A DNA stretch of 64,000 nt, from NCBI RefSeq assembly GCF_021869535.1, contig NW_026262690.1:12945501-13009500 (forward strand), in the 5' to 3' direction. The translations under genes were made by a program, and so were the position numbers. This document shows, one piece after another, positions 24,193 to 35,604 of this stretch. How positions within the stretch are numbered: position 1 is the stretch's first letter; each line of letters starts with the position of its first letter. The DNA comes from Mytilus californianus. Lineage: Eukaryota > Mollusca > Bivalvia > Mytilida > Mytilidae. Under the pieces are notes generated by a model. It was given only the letters and a program-made list of their open reading frames with translations. It was not told the origin of the DNA and made no database searches.

Positions 24193-25486
24193 AATGATCA
24201 TATCATAGACTAAGTATAATACCGGAGAACAAGAATACATGTTAAACGTACTAAATAATACCCTATCATAGACTATGTATGATACCGGAGAACAAGAATA
24301 CATGTCAAGCGTACTAAATGATACCCTATCATAGACTATGTATAATACCGGAGAACATGGGAACATGTCAAACGTACTAAATGATACCCTATCATAGACT
24401 ATGTATAATACCGGAGAACATGGGAACATGTCAAACGTACTAAATAATACCCTATCATAGACTATGTATGATACCGGAGAACAAGAATACATGTCAAACG
24501 TACTAAATGATACCCTATCATAGACTATGTATAATACCGGAGAACATGGGAACATGTCAAGCGTACTAAATAATACCCTATCATAGACTATGTATGATAC
24601 CGGAGAACATGAATACATGTCAAACGTACTAAATGATACCCTATCATAGACTATGTATAATACCGGAGAACAAGAATACATGTCAAACGTACTAAATGAT
24701 ACCCTATCATAGACTATGTATAATACCGGAGAACAAGAATACATGTCAAACGTACTAAATGATACCCTATTGTAGACTATGTATAATACCGGAGAACAAG
24801 ACTACATGTCAAACGTACTAAATGATACCCTATCATAGACTATGTATAATACCGGAGAACAAGAATTCATGTCAAACGTACTAAATGATACCCTATCATA
24901 TACTATGTATAATACCGGAGAACATGAATACATGTTAAATGTACTAAATGATACCCTATCATAGACTATGTATAATACCGGAGAACATGAATACATGTTA
25001 AACGTACTAAATGATACCCTATCATAGACTATGTATAATACCGGAGAACATGAATACATGTCAAACGTACTAAATGATACCCTATCATAGACTATGTATA
25101 ATACCGGAGAACATGGGAACATGTCAAACGTACTAAATGATACCCTATCATAGACTATGTATAATACCGGAAAACAAGACTACATGTCAAACGTACTAAA
25201 TGATACCCTATCATAGACCATGTATAATACCGGAGAACAAGACTACATGTCAAACGTACTAAATGATACCCTATCATAGACTATGTATGATACCTGAGAA
25301 CAAGAATACATGTCAAGCGTACTAAATGATACCCTATCATAGACTATGTATAATACCGGAGAACATGAATACATGTCAAACGTACTAAATGATACCCTAT
25401 CATAGACTATGTATAATACCGGAAAACATGGGAACATGTCAAGCGTACTAAATGATACCCTATCATAGACTATGTATAATACCGGA

Positions 25487-25524
25487 ATAACTAATAGTGG
25501 GAACAATTTCTTTCATTGCTTTAG
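25487..25524. repeat. Satellite linker, copy 1
   Basis: About 37 bases, 'ataactaatagtgggaacaa' then 'tttctttcattgctttag', between two satellite units. Identical or nearly so at 25819, 26719 and 29194. Confidence 0.9.
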
Positions 25525-25818
25525 CGTACTAAATGATACCCTATCATAGACTATGTATGATACCGGAGAACAAGAATACATGTCAAGCGTACTAAATGAT
25601 ACCCTATCATAGACTATGTATTATACCGGAGAACATGGGAACATGTCAAACGTACTAAATAATACCCTATCATAGACTATGTATAATACCGGAGAACATG
25701 GGAACATGTCAAACGTACTAAATGATACCCTATCATAGACTAGTATAATACCGGAGAACAAGAATACATGTCAAACGTACTAAATGATACCCTATCATAG
25801 ACTATGTATAATACCGGA

Positions 25819-25856
25819 ATAACTAATAGTGGGAACAATTTCTTTCATTGCTTTAG
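25819..25856. repeat. Satellite linker, copy 2
   Basis: Same as the linker at 25487. The units that follow the two linkers also match in order and variants, showing a block duplication of about 332 bases. Confidence 0.9.
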
Positions 25857-26718
25857 CGTACTAAATGATACCCTATCATAGACTATGTATGATACCGGAG
25901 AACAAGAATACATGTCATGCGTACTAAATGATACCCTATCATAGACTATGTATTATACCGGAGAAGATGGGAACATGTCAAACGTACTAAATAATACCCT
26001 ATCATAGACTATGTATAATACCGGAGAACATGGGAACAGGTCAAACGTACTAAATGATACCCTATCATAGACTATGTATAATACCGGAGAACAAGAATAC
26101 ATGTCAAACGTACTAAATGATACCCTATCATAGACTATGTATAATACCGGAGAACAAGAATACATGTCAAACGTTCTAAATGATACCCTGTCATAGACTA
26201 TGTATAATACCGGAGAACATGAATACATGTTAAACGTACTAAATGATACCCTATCATAGACTATGTATAATACCGGAGAACAAGAATACATGTCAAACGT
26301 ACTAAATGATACCCTATCATAGACTATGTATAATACCGGAGAACATGAATACATGTTAAACGTACTAAATGATACCCTATCATAGACTATGTATAATACC
26401 GGAGAACATGAATACATGTCAAGCGTACTAAATAATACCTTATCATAGACTATGTATGATACCGGAGAACAAGAATACATGTCAAGCGTACTAAATGATA
26501 CCCTATCATAGACTATGTATAATACCGGAGAACAAGAATACATGTTAAACGTACTAAATGATACCCTATCATAGACTATGTATAATACCGGAGAACAAGA
26601 ATACATGTCAAACGTACTTAATAATACCCTATCATAGACTATGTATAATACCGGAGAACATGGGAACATGTCAAACGTACTAAATGATACCCTATCATAG
26701 ACTATGCATGATACCGGA

Positions 26719-26756
26719 ATAACTAATAGTGGGAACAATTTCTTTCATTGCTTTAG
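26719..26756. repeat. Satellite linker, copy 3
   Basis: Same linker, 900 bases after copy 2, again followed directly by a satellite unit beginning GCGTACTAAATG. Confidence 0.9.
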
Positions 26757-29193
26757 CGTACTAAATGATACCCTATCATAGACTATGTATTATACCGGAG
26801 AACATGAATACATGTCAAGCGTACTAAATGATACCCTATCATAGACTATGTACAATACCGGAGAACAAGAATACATGTCAAGCGTACTAAATAATACCCT
26901 ATCATAGACTATGTATGATACCGGAAAACATGAATACATGTCAAGCGTACTAAATAATACCCTATCATAGACTATGTATAATACCGGAGAACAAGAATAC
27001 ATGTCAAACGTACTAAATAATACACTATCATAGACTATGTATAATACCGGAGAACAAGAATACATGTTAAACATACTAAATAATTCCCTATCATAGACTA
27101 TGCATGATACCGGAGAACAAGAATACATGTCAAGCGTACTAAATAATACCCTATCATAGACTATGTATGATACCGGAGAACAAGAATACATGTCAAGCGT
27201 ACTAAATGATACCCTATCATAGACTATGTACAATACCGGAGAACAAGAATACATGTCAAGCGTACTAAATAATACCCTATCATAGACTATGTATGATACC
27301 GGAAAACATGAATACATGTCAAGCGTACTAAATAATACCCTATCATAGACTTTGTATAATACCGGAGAACAAGAATACATGTCAAACGTACTAAATAATA
27401 CACTATCATAGACTATGTATAATACCGGAGAACAAGAATACATGTTAAACATACTAAATAATTCCCTATCATAGACTATGCATGATACCGGAGAACAAGA
27501 ATACATGTCAAGCGTACTAAATAATACCCTATCATAGACTATGTATGATACCGGAAAACAAGAATACATGTCAAGCGTACTAAATGATACCCTATCATAG
27601 ACTATGTATAATACCGGAGAACAAGAATACATGTCAAACGTACTAAATGATACCCTATCATAGACTATGTATGATACCGGAGAACATGAATACATGTCAA
27701 GCGTACTAAATAATACCCTATCATAGACTATGCATGATACCGGAGAACAAGAATACATGTCAAGCGTACTAAATAATACCCTATCATAGACTATGTATGA
27801 TACCGGAGAACAAGAATACATGTCAAGCGTACTAAATGATACCCTATCATAGACTATGTATTATACCGGAGAACATGGGAACATGTCAAACGTACTAAAT
27901 GATACCCTATCATAGACTATGTATAATACCGGAGAACATGGGAACATGTCAAACGTACTAAATAATACCCTATCATAGACTATGTATAATACCGGAGAAC
28001 ATGGGAACATGTCAAACGTACTAAATAATACCCTGTCATATACTATGTATAATACCGGAGAACATGGGAACATGTCAAACGTACTAAATAATACCCTATC
28101 ATAGACTATGTATAATACCGGAGAACAAGAATACATGTCAAACGTACTAAATGATACCCTATCATAGACTATGTATGATACCGGAGAACAAGAATACATG
28201 TCAAGCGTACTAAATGATACCCTATCATAGACTATGTATAATACCGGAGAACAAGAATACATGTCAAACGTACTAAATGATACCCTATCATAGACTATGT
28301 ATAATACCGGAGAACAAGAATACATGTCAAACGTACTAAATGATACCCTATCATAGACTATGTATGATACCGGAGAACATGAATACATGTCAACCGTACT
28401 AAATGATACCCTATCATAGACTATGTATAATACCGGAGAACATGGGAACATGTCAAACGTACTAAATAATACCCTATCATAGACTATGTATAATACCGGA
28501 GAACATGAATACATGTCAAACGTACTAAATGATACCCTATCATAGACTATGTATTATACCGGAGAACAAGAATACATGTCAAGCGTACTAAATGATACCC
28601 TATCATAGATTATGTATAATACCGGAGAACAAGAATACATGTCAAACGTACTAAATGATACCCTATCATAGACTATGTATAATACCGGAGAACAAGAATA
28701 CATGTTAAACGTACTAAATGATACCCTATCATAGACTATGTATAATACCGGAGAACAAGAATACATGTCAAGCGTACTAAATGATACCCTATCATAGACT
28801 ATGTATTATACCGGAGAACATGAATACATGTCAAACGTACTAAATGATACCCTATCATAGACTATGTATAATACCGGAGAACAAGAATACATGTTAAACG
28901 TACTAAATAATACCCTATCATAGACTATGTATAATACCGGAGAACAAGAATACATGTCAAGCGTACTAAATGATAACCTATCATAGACTATGTATAATAC
29001 CGGAGAACAAGAATACATGTCAAGCGTACTAAATGATACCCTATCATAGACTTTGTATAATACCGGAGAACATGGGAACATGTCAAACGTACTAAATGAT
29101 ACCCTATCATAGACTATGCATGATATCGGAGAACAAGAATACATGTCAAGCGTACTAAATGATACCCTATCATAGACTAAGTATAATACCGGA

Positions 29194-29231
29194 ATAACTA
29201 ATAGTGCGAACAATTTCTTTCATTGCTTTCA
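29194..29231. repeat. Satellite linker, terminal copy at array edge
   Basis: The linker occurs here at the right edge of the array and runs into unique sequence ('cattgctttcattttttttt'). This edge is therefore the likely source of the internal linker copies. Confidence 0.85.
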
Positions 29232-29802
29232 TTTTTTTTTATAAATTGAGCAGGATATAGAGTATTATAGAATATACATTAAATTGTGTCTGTGACATAC
29301 ATTTGCAATTGTTGACAAATGTCTGTTAAATTTGAATAACTCTAGTGCATTCTTTGAACATTGGTTGCTGAAATATAATTGTGAAGAGAAATATTTACTT
29401 TATATATTTCTTACCTGTGTAATCTTCTATGAAATCGTTTTGAAATGATAACTGTTCAGGGTCTGGTGACAGTGATATATCGTATTGATTTCTGAAATAT
29501 TAAACATATATATATATAATATCTGTCGTGAATTAGCACGTATTAATATTTTGTGGATTAAGATATCGTGTTGAAGATCATTTTATTATTAACAAGGATC
29601 TATACCAGCGTAATGTTATTCCAACGTGAGAATCTTTTGGTATATAAAATGCACGTGTATTTCTCCCAAATGAATGGAAAAGGTTCACTGTTACATATGC
29701 AAATTATAAGGCAGAGAATGGAAAACTTCACAAAAGTAATAATCATATGTTTACCGTTGAGGATAATATGATGATAGACATTGCAATTTTCCGCGGTGTA
29801 CC
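29232..29802. other. Unique stretch between two arrays
   Basis: AT-rich with no supported gene. The overlapping 67- and 69-codon frames at 29568-29809 lie on opposite strands and show no domain. Confidence 0.4.
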
Positions 29803-30112
29803 GCAGCACTCCCTACGCTGAAATTAATTCTTATTCCCTATGCATTACATTCTTTGTGACCTACCGAATTAGACTTATCACTGCAGCACTCCCTACGCTG
29901 AAATGAGTTCTTATTCCCTATGTATTACCTTCTTTGTGACCTACCGAATTACACTTATCACCGCATCAGTCCCTTCGCTGAAATGAGTTTTTATTCTCTA
30001 TGTATTGCCTTCTTTGTGACCTACCGAATTAGACTTATCACCGCAGCATTCTCTATGCTGAAATGAGTTCCCTATGTATGACATTCTTTATGACCTACCG
30101 AATTACACTTGT
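29803..30112. repeat. 80-bp tandem repeat, about 4 copies
   Basis: Units start GCAGCACTCC at 29803 and 29883, GCATCAGTCC at 29963 and GCAGCATTCT at 30043, an exact 80-base period. Each contains 'ctgaaatgagttcttattcc' and 'ttgtgacctaccgaatta'. The last unit is shortened internally. Confidence 0.9.
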
Positions 30113-30119
30113 AACCGGC

Positions 30120-30790
30120 TTTGTACTTATATAAGCAACACGACGGTACAACATGTGGAGCAGGATCTGCCTATCCTTCCGGAGCACCTAGGATCATGCA
30201 CCCGGAGTCCTAGATATATGATTTTTTTATTAGTTGTTATTGGCTTTGAACTAGCTGTCAGTAACTGCGAGTACTCTCAGATCTATACTTAGTGTCTTTT
30301 TTGTTGTGGGGATGTATACATACCCTGCCACGTCCGGTCTGTGTTTTTGTTACTTGTATTTCTGCTTTATATCGATCTGATGAGTTAAACCCTTTTCAAC
30401 TGATTTTTATAGTTTGTTCATGTGTTGTGCTGTTATACCACTGTCCCAGGTTAGAGGAGGGTTGAGCGCCCGAAAACATATTTAACCCCACCACATTCTG
30501 TATGTGCCTGTCCCAAGTCAGGAGCCTGTAATTCAGTGGTTGTCGCTTGTTGCTGTATATCATATTTGTTTTTCGTTCATTGTTTTGTACATGAATTAGG
30601 CCGTTAGTTTTCTCGTTTGAATTGTTTTACATTTGTCATTTCGGGACCTTTTATAGCAGACTATGCGGTATGGGTTTTGCTCATTGTTAAAGGCATTACG
30701 GTGACCAATATTTGCAAACTTCTATGTCATTTGGTCTCTGGTGGAGAGTTGTCTCATTGGCAATCATACCCCATTTTCTTAATTTTAGAG
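30120..30790 (-). repeat. Dispersed repeat family A, long reverse copy
   Basis: Nearly full-length reverse copy. From the left it holds a 'gtggagcaggatctgcctat' block, the 'actcagatctatacttagtg' block, 'taccctgccacgtccggtct', 'gtcccaagtcaggagcctgt', 'aggccgttagttttctcg' and at the right 'gtctcattggcaatcatacc'. It matches 63370-63960 over most of its length and allows the unit to be estimated at 650 bases or more. Confidence 0.8.
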
Positions 30791-31080
30791 ACCTTTGTAG
30801 TTTTAGTGTATATAAGATCCGTATAATTTTAGTGTATACTGGATCCATATAATTTTAGAATATGATAGACCATACAGTTAAAGTTTTTCCTAAATATAGT
30901 TTTAGAATACACTCGTCTCATGTAATGTTAGTGTATACTAGACTTCTATAGTTTTAGTGTAAACTACACCCACATCGTTTTATTGTAGACAAGGCTCATT
31001 TCGTTTCATTGTATACTAGGCCCACATAGTTTAACTGTATACTAGATCTATATAGTTTAGGTGTATCTAAGACACATGAA
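30791..31080. repeat. Degenerate ~30-bp repeat with TATACTAGAYC
   Basis: Loose tandem of units like 'tagttttagtgtatactaga' followed by 'cccat' or similar. Related units ('tatactagacc') recur at 41810-41890 and 43155-43290. Confidence 0.65.
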
Positions 31081-31084
31081 GTTG

Positions 31085-31440
31085 AAGTAGAATTGAGAAT
31101 GTAAACGGAGAATGCGTCAAAGAGACAACAACCCGACCAAAGAGCAGAAAAACAGCCCAAGGCCACCGATGGGTTTTCAACACAGCGAGAAAATCCCACA
31201 CCTGGAGGCGGGCGTCAGCTGACCCCCTAAACAAAAATGTAGACTAGTTCAGCGAAATGGAAGGCCACACTAAACTCCGAAACATATTAATGAACCAAAA
31301 TAAAAAAAAAAACACACACAAGACTAACAAAGGCTAGAGTTTCCTGGCTTGGGACAGGCGCATAAACGCGGCGGGATTAAACATGTTTTGTGAGATCTCA
31401 ACCCTCCCCTATACCTCTTGCTTATGTGAAATAAACAAAT
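31085..31440 (+). repeat. Dispersed repeat related to family A
   Basis: Starts 'attgagaatgtaaacggaga' with 'caaagagacaacaacccgac' and ends with the 'ttgggacaggcgcataaacg' and 'gcgggattaaacatgtt' blocks shared with family A. The first half differs, so it is a subfamily. Its reversed start also occurs at 40030-40085. Confidence 0.7.
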
Positions 31441-31544
31441 ACCCAGCAATACACACAGTAAAACTCAGTTTATAAAAGTCCGTTGTTGGAATAGGTAACA
31501 GAAGAAACTAAGCAAAATGACAATGATCAACATAAATTAAAAAA

Positions 31545-31860
31545 AGACTACTAGCAGTTACTGAAATGACAGCTCCAGACCTCAATTAAATTGATGAAAA
31601 GATTATGATTCATCTTATGAAATTCAAGCACAATCCCTCCCGTTAGGGGTTTAGTAACATGCTATCATTGAGTATACGAGAAGAACATAACTCGTATCAT
31701 GCCAACGACTGGATTTAGAATAAATGTTTTTTTTTATTTTTGATGCAAAGACCCAATGAGGGAATCAATATTAATTCAAAAAAATGCCATCTCTAATGAC
31801 TTGACAACAGTATCGTAACTAGATCCCTTCTGAATAAGTCTGTTTGAAGGTTTTGTTAGC
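31545..31860 (-). repeat. 3' part of FRYIDD-type retroelement (copy b)
   Basis: Matches 22315-22640 along its whole length and, reversed, the tail after the RT remnant at 54712. Small indels distinguish the three copies. Confidence 0.7.
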
Positions 31861-32156
31861 TTTTGAGGTGAATGACGACATTTTTGTGCTTTGTATGGAA
31901 GTTTACTATAAAAGATGGGAAGTCACCGCGGGGCCGCAACTAAACATCGGAAACAGACGAGGCAGTGGTTGGGGGCCGCTGACTGAGGCCCCTATGTTAA
32001 TAGGGGGTCCAGGGAAAATTGTAATATTAGGGTCCGAAATATAACTTGTTACATCCGTTTTTGTTTCATATTTACAGTATGAAGAACTGCATTAGGCTAT
32101 CAGAACCGGCTGACAGATACTTGCCTCGAATTTTGCACCATCAAACATGTATCAAT

Positions 32157-32640
32157 TTACAGTAAGATACATGTTTGATAGTAAAAAAAGGCGGGACGAG
32201 TGTGTGTGGTCAACGCTTCATTAAAAATAACACACATTTTAATAAAGCCCAAAAATTGGAACCTATAGTCATGATAGTCACTGTATGTGATAGCTAGTTC
32301 GACCTTTCTTGTGCCGCTAAGATCCCATCGTTTGAGAACAGCTTCTGCGTTCACTTGCCCGACATTGTCTGTACCAAAGGTTTGTATAATCTCACTATAC
32401 AAATCCTTGTCCGTACGATGGACGTGAAGCATGGCTAACTCACATAATATGTCCTCGGTCATTATTGATCTGCACCATGTCTTTAGAAATCGCCGAAGGG
32501 CAGAAAAAGATCTCTCAAATGAGCAAGAACCGACCGACAATGTTAATAGTAGCTTCTCCGGGGGAACCAACATCTCTGACGTTCGAACTTGTTCAAGAGA
32601 CTTTTTCGCTGGAAATAAATAATTGCAGAACCAAATGTCG
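32157..32640 (-). pseudogene. hAT-family transposase C-terminal remnant (ZMYM1-like)
   Basis: The minus frame (32157-32573, open further up to about 32640) reads 'LFPAKKSLEQV', then 'LLLTLSVGSCSFERSFSALR' and 'KTWCRSIMTEDILCELAMLH'. This matches the C-terminal dimerisation region of hAT transposases as found in ZMYM1-like and related domesticated proteins. The zinc finger and DDE catalytic core are absent, and the part between LEQV and the dimerisation block looks internally deleted. After about 60 residues the frame continues without family similarity. It is a dead fragment, or less likely a last exon of a host gene. Confidence 0.65.
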
Positions 32641-32902
32641 GTTTATGGCGATGGTAATCAGACAGAGAGTTCGATACCTAACGTATAGTTGAAATAAAAG
32701 TACAGAAGCTACCCGTCAGCATTAATTATTATTCGAAGTATGCATTTCTTAATTCTTGATATGAAAATGCAAGGATGTTTACCACTCCTGCATGCCTAGC
32801 TTCCTCTATTTTATTTTCTTCTTATAATTTTTTTTGCCAGAAAAATCAGACGCATCGGTAGTTACGGCCCTGATTTACTGTGAAATACCTGAACGTATAA
32901 GG

Positions 32903-32910
32903 TATCTGTA
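32903..32910. repeat. Left 8-bp direct repeat flanking the inverted-repeat element
   Basis: TATCTGTA, immediately outside the left terminal repeat. It is identical to 37530-37537 immediately outside the right one, the expected footprint of transposition. Confidence 0.75.
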
Positions 32911-33420
32911 TGGCATGGTATTGGTTGCAAAAAATTGATATTTTTCATTTAAATGCAATATTTCTTATTTAATTGGTATATTTCTTCATTTAAATGCAAT
33001 ATTTTTTTATTTGAATGGTATATTTTTTTCATTTAAGTGCAATATTTTTTATTCAGATGGCATAATTTTTCATTCAAATGGTATAATTTTTCATTCAAAT
33101 GGTATAATTTTTCATTCAAATGGTATAATTTTCGTTCAAATGCAATATTTTTTATTCAATTGGTATAAAATGTCATTTGAATGCAATATTTCTTATTCAA
33201 TTGGTATAGTAGTTTTTTATTTATATGCAATAATTGCATTATTGGAAATTCTTTGACGTCATAAGGTCAAATTTGCAACAACGTTTGTGATTGGTCGGTA
33301 ATTGTTTGGATTTCTCCCCTTTCTTTCTAAACTTGAGTGACCAAGAATTAAAAAACGCGTCAGAATATCGCCCCTCTAACTAAATTTGGCGTTCGTGCGA
33401 GTTCGTGCACTGGCTGTTAA
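32911..33420 (+). repeat. Left terminal inverted repeat
   Basis: Repeats with subterminal tandem 'catttaaatgcaatattt' and 'cattcaaatggtataattt' blocks from 32940 to 33235, then non-repetitive sequence to 'gcactggctgttaa'. Confidence 0.85.
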
Positions 33421-34860
33421 TGCCAATAATGGCCAGGACGAGCAAAAAATGCGAGTGACAAGTAATGATAAATAATTTGACACACAACTTGTTCATGGAT
33501 AGAAACAGATGCCTGCGTGCATGGCAAAAACACCCCCAATGAAAACCTTTTCTGAAGAAACTCGTACAGTCTACACATTGAAATAAAAAAAAAATACATA
33601 GCTAGCCCCCCTCCCCCTTCTAAGTCCAGATACATGTAATCATGATGTTCTTTAGTGCTATATCATTTTTTACTTTTCTTGATCCTCAGAGACGTTGCAG
33701 GAAGGCACACATGAAAAAAGAATAAAAAGCATCCAGGACGTTACAATTATTTGGACTAAGCCCCCTCTTTTTTAGTAGATGTAGAAAAAAAATCACCTAA
33801 TTACGACAGCAGAACCAGAAATCCACAAGTAGAGACATAAGCTGTTATACTCCGGAACTAATTCTTTAATAAAGACAATTCAGGATAAATTGGAACCAGT
33901 TACTAACCCATGTTACAACAATAGTCCTATGACATAGGACTTCACTATATGAGGCGTGAACTTCATATTTAATACTATCTATAATATGTGCTCTCATGTC
34001 TTATGCTGCAAATCATTTTACATTTAGGATTCGTTGCTGAGCTTTTTTTTACTGTTCTCGTCTCCGAATCCCTTAAATAGATTTTTTTCAAGCCCCACAG
34101 TAGTTCAATAATTACTATATGTCTTTCCATAAATAAGTATGCAGGGCATATTTCAAAACATATTTTATCTTCAGGACTTTTGAATGATTTACTTTTCAAT
34201 ACTGCATTGGAAAGGGGGTATACAAGTTTATTTTGTGACACATTATATAATATAATTAGGTATCCAACAAATTATATGATTGTACGTTTAGCTATTATCT
34301 AGACCCATACAAAATGTATATAATTAGATACATTTAACAGGGGCGGATCTAAAACCTCGGTGTCTAGAGGGGGTTCGGGGGAGTAGGTTCAAATTTAGAT
34401 ATTTGTATAGAGATGTATATATGCGAGTATTGGCAGTAATGGTTATGGTGTGTGTGTGTGTGTGAGGGTAGGGGTTTCAGATCAAAGATCGTTTTTATAA
34501 TTCTATATTCTATATATATTCTAAAATCGATGTAAATTAAACAAAACTTGCAGCAGTTTTGACCCCCCCCCCCCCCCCCCCCCCTCCCTAAAAAAAACTA
34601 TTTGAATTAAGTTTTTTATCCTTCATTGATTCTCTGATGTCGTCCCTTATCCTCTCTATGTAAACCCAATTCATGTCCTGATAAATGGTGACTCATGCAT
34701 AGCATCATATGTGGTTATTAAAACAAGAAACATATTCATATTAAAATAATTAATGTATGCTAGGACTTATAGATAGATGTCATTAGTTCCAGGTCATGTA
34801 ATAAAGTAGGTCTTATAAAAATACAATAGCATTTTAATTTTGATGATTATATATATGTTT
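33421..34860. other. Interior of the inverted-repeat element, left part
   Basis: No supported gene; minus frames at 33417-33635 and 33975-34241 show no domain. A GT run lies at about 34449-34463 and a poly-C run of about 22 at 34563-34584. Confidence 0.45.
34563..34584. repeat. Poly-C tract
   Basis: Run of C with no interruption before 'tccctaaaa'. Length in such tracts is prone to sequencing error. Confidence 0.9.
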
Positions 34861-35064
34861 ATATATTTAATAATGCCATTTCTTTGGAAAAAAGGGTAGG
34901 GGCAAGGCGTTTTTAAAACATATCAATGGGGCACGTTTTTTTTGTTCTTCGGAAGTGAGCCAGAAGAAGTTCATTTCTGTTTTTTTTTTTGCATTGGGAA
35001 GATCTTCTGGCTCTCTTCCACCTCTTCTTTTTTGATAGGTTGACAGCAGAGGCACATAACAAAC

Positions 35065-35265
35065 ATGGCGTCGTTTAGTCTAAATGAAATTAATAAATTT
35101 ATGAATGCAGATATATTAGAATGTGAGCTGTTTTACAAACGTTTTTATGGTATGACAGCCTTAGTAGGACATCCCTGTAGGACGATAAGCTGGATAAATA
35201 TAAGAACTACACGGACAATAACAGTTAAGGGACGATTATTTGATATTCTAGGGAATGGATTTTGA
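35065..35265 (+). CDS. Hypothetical 66-residue ORF inside the inverted-repeat element
   Basis: Starts at an ATG in good Kozak-like context (acaaacATGGCG). The product begins MASFSLNEINKFM and contains 'FYKRFYGMTALVG'. It looks more protein-like than neighbouring frames, with charged and hydrophobic residues mixed and no low complexity. No family is recognised. It could be a small protein, or a first exon or relic of the element's own gene. A TGATTGATTGG dispersed repeat follows at once, so any downstream part has been lost or replaced. Confidence 0.3.
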   Translation: MASFSLNEINKFMNADILECELFYKRFYGMTALVGHPCRTISWINIRTTRTITVKGRLFDILGNGF

Positions 35266-35600
35266 TTGATTGGTGTTTAACGCTACTTTCAACACTATTG
35301 GGCTATTCCGTGGTGGTCAGTTTAAATTTATAGATGAAGGATGGGGAAGGGAAGAGAGGGCATTATTATTCATTTCAATCTGTCGCTAATCATGCCTATT
35401 TTTCAGCTCTTACCAGGCAACCATATTCATATATGAAATCCTTCTGTCCCCCACCCCAACAAATAAATAAATATCAAATGGTTTTCCTCTTATTTAACAC
35501 AAGTTTAAATTGATTGATTGTTTGTTGCTAATTTTAACGCCCAGTGAAAATTATTTCATGCTTGTTCAGGAAAACACGAGTTTAGAAGTCACGTATATAA
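35264..35600. repeat. Two TGATTGATTG-type dispersed repeat fragments
   Basis: One starts near 35264 ('gattgattggtgtttaacgc', 'attgggctattccgtggtgg') and one near 35508 ('aattgattgattgtttgttg', 'aacgcccagtgaaaat'). The second resembles a piece at 3535-3600. Both are short. Confidence 0.55.
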
Positions 35601-35604
35601 TATA

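Larger units (their letters stand above)
24194..29231. repeat. 63-bp satellite array, about 79 units
   Basis: Five kilobases of head-to-tail 63-base units. A unit reads 'gtactaaatgataccctatc', 'atagactatgtataatacc', 'ggagaacaagaatacatgtc' and ends 'aaac' or 'aagc'. GTAC starts fall at 24248, 24311, 24374. Each unit has the dyad CATAG-A-CTATG and the palindrome ACATGT. Because 63 is 21 codons, one minus frame is open for long runs (up to 343 residues at 26790-27821, 21-residue unit MYSCSPVLYIVYDRVSFSTFD). Some units hold substitutions creating stops in that frame (for example the 'gactacatg' variants near 24800, 25190 and 25245), so coding is unlikely. Four linker copies interrupt or end the array. 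Confidence 0.95.

Noticed and set aside
23947-29213. Series of long minus-strand ORFs with a 21-residue repeat, which could be taken for a repetitive secreted protein
   Set aside because: The frame is open because the 63-base unit is a multiple of three and stop-free. Several units carry stops, there is a one-base deletion, and no signal peptide, splice sites or non-repeat domains frame it. Kept as satellite.
34867-35265. Bidirectional promoter between the divergent ORFs at 34867-35055 and 35065-35265
   Set aside because: The minus ORF is lysine/proline-rich and looks random. Only 9 bases separate the starts, and there is no supporting promoter signal.
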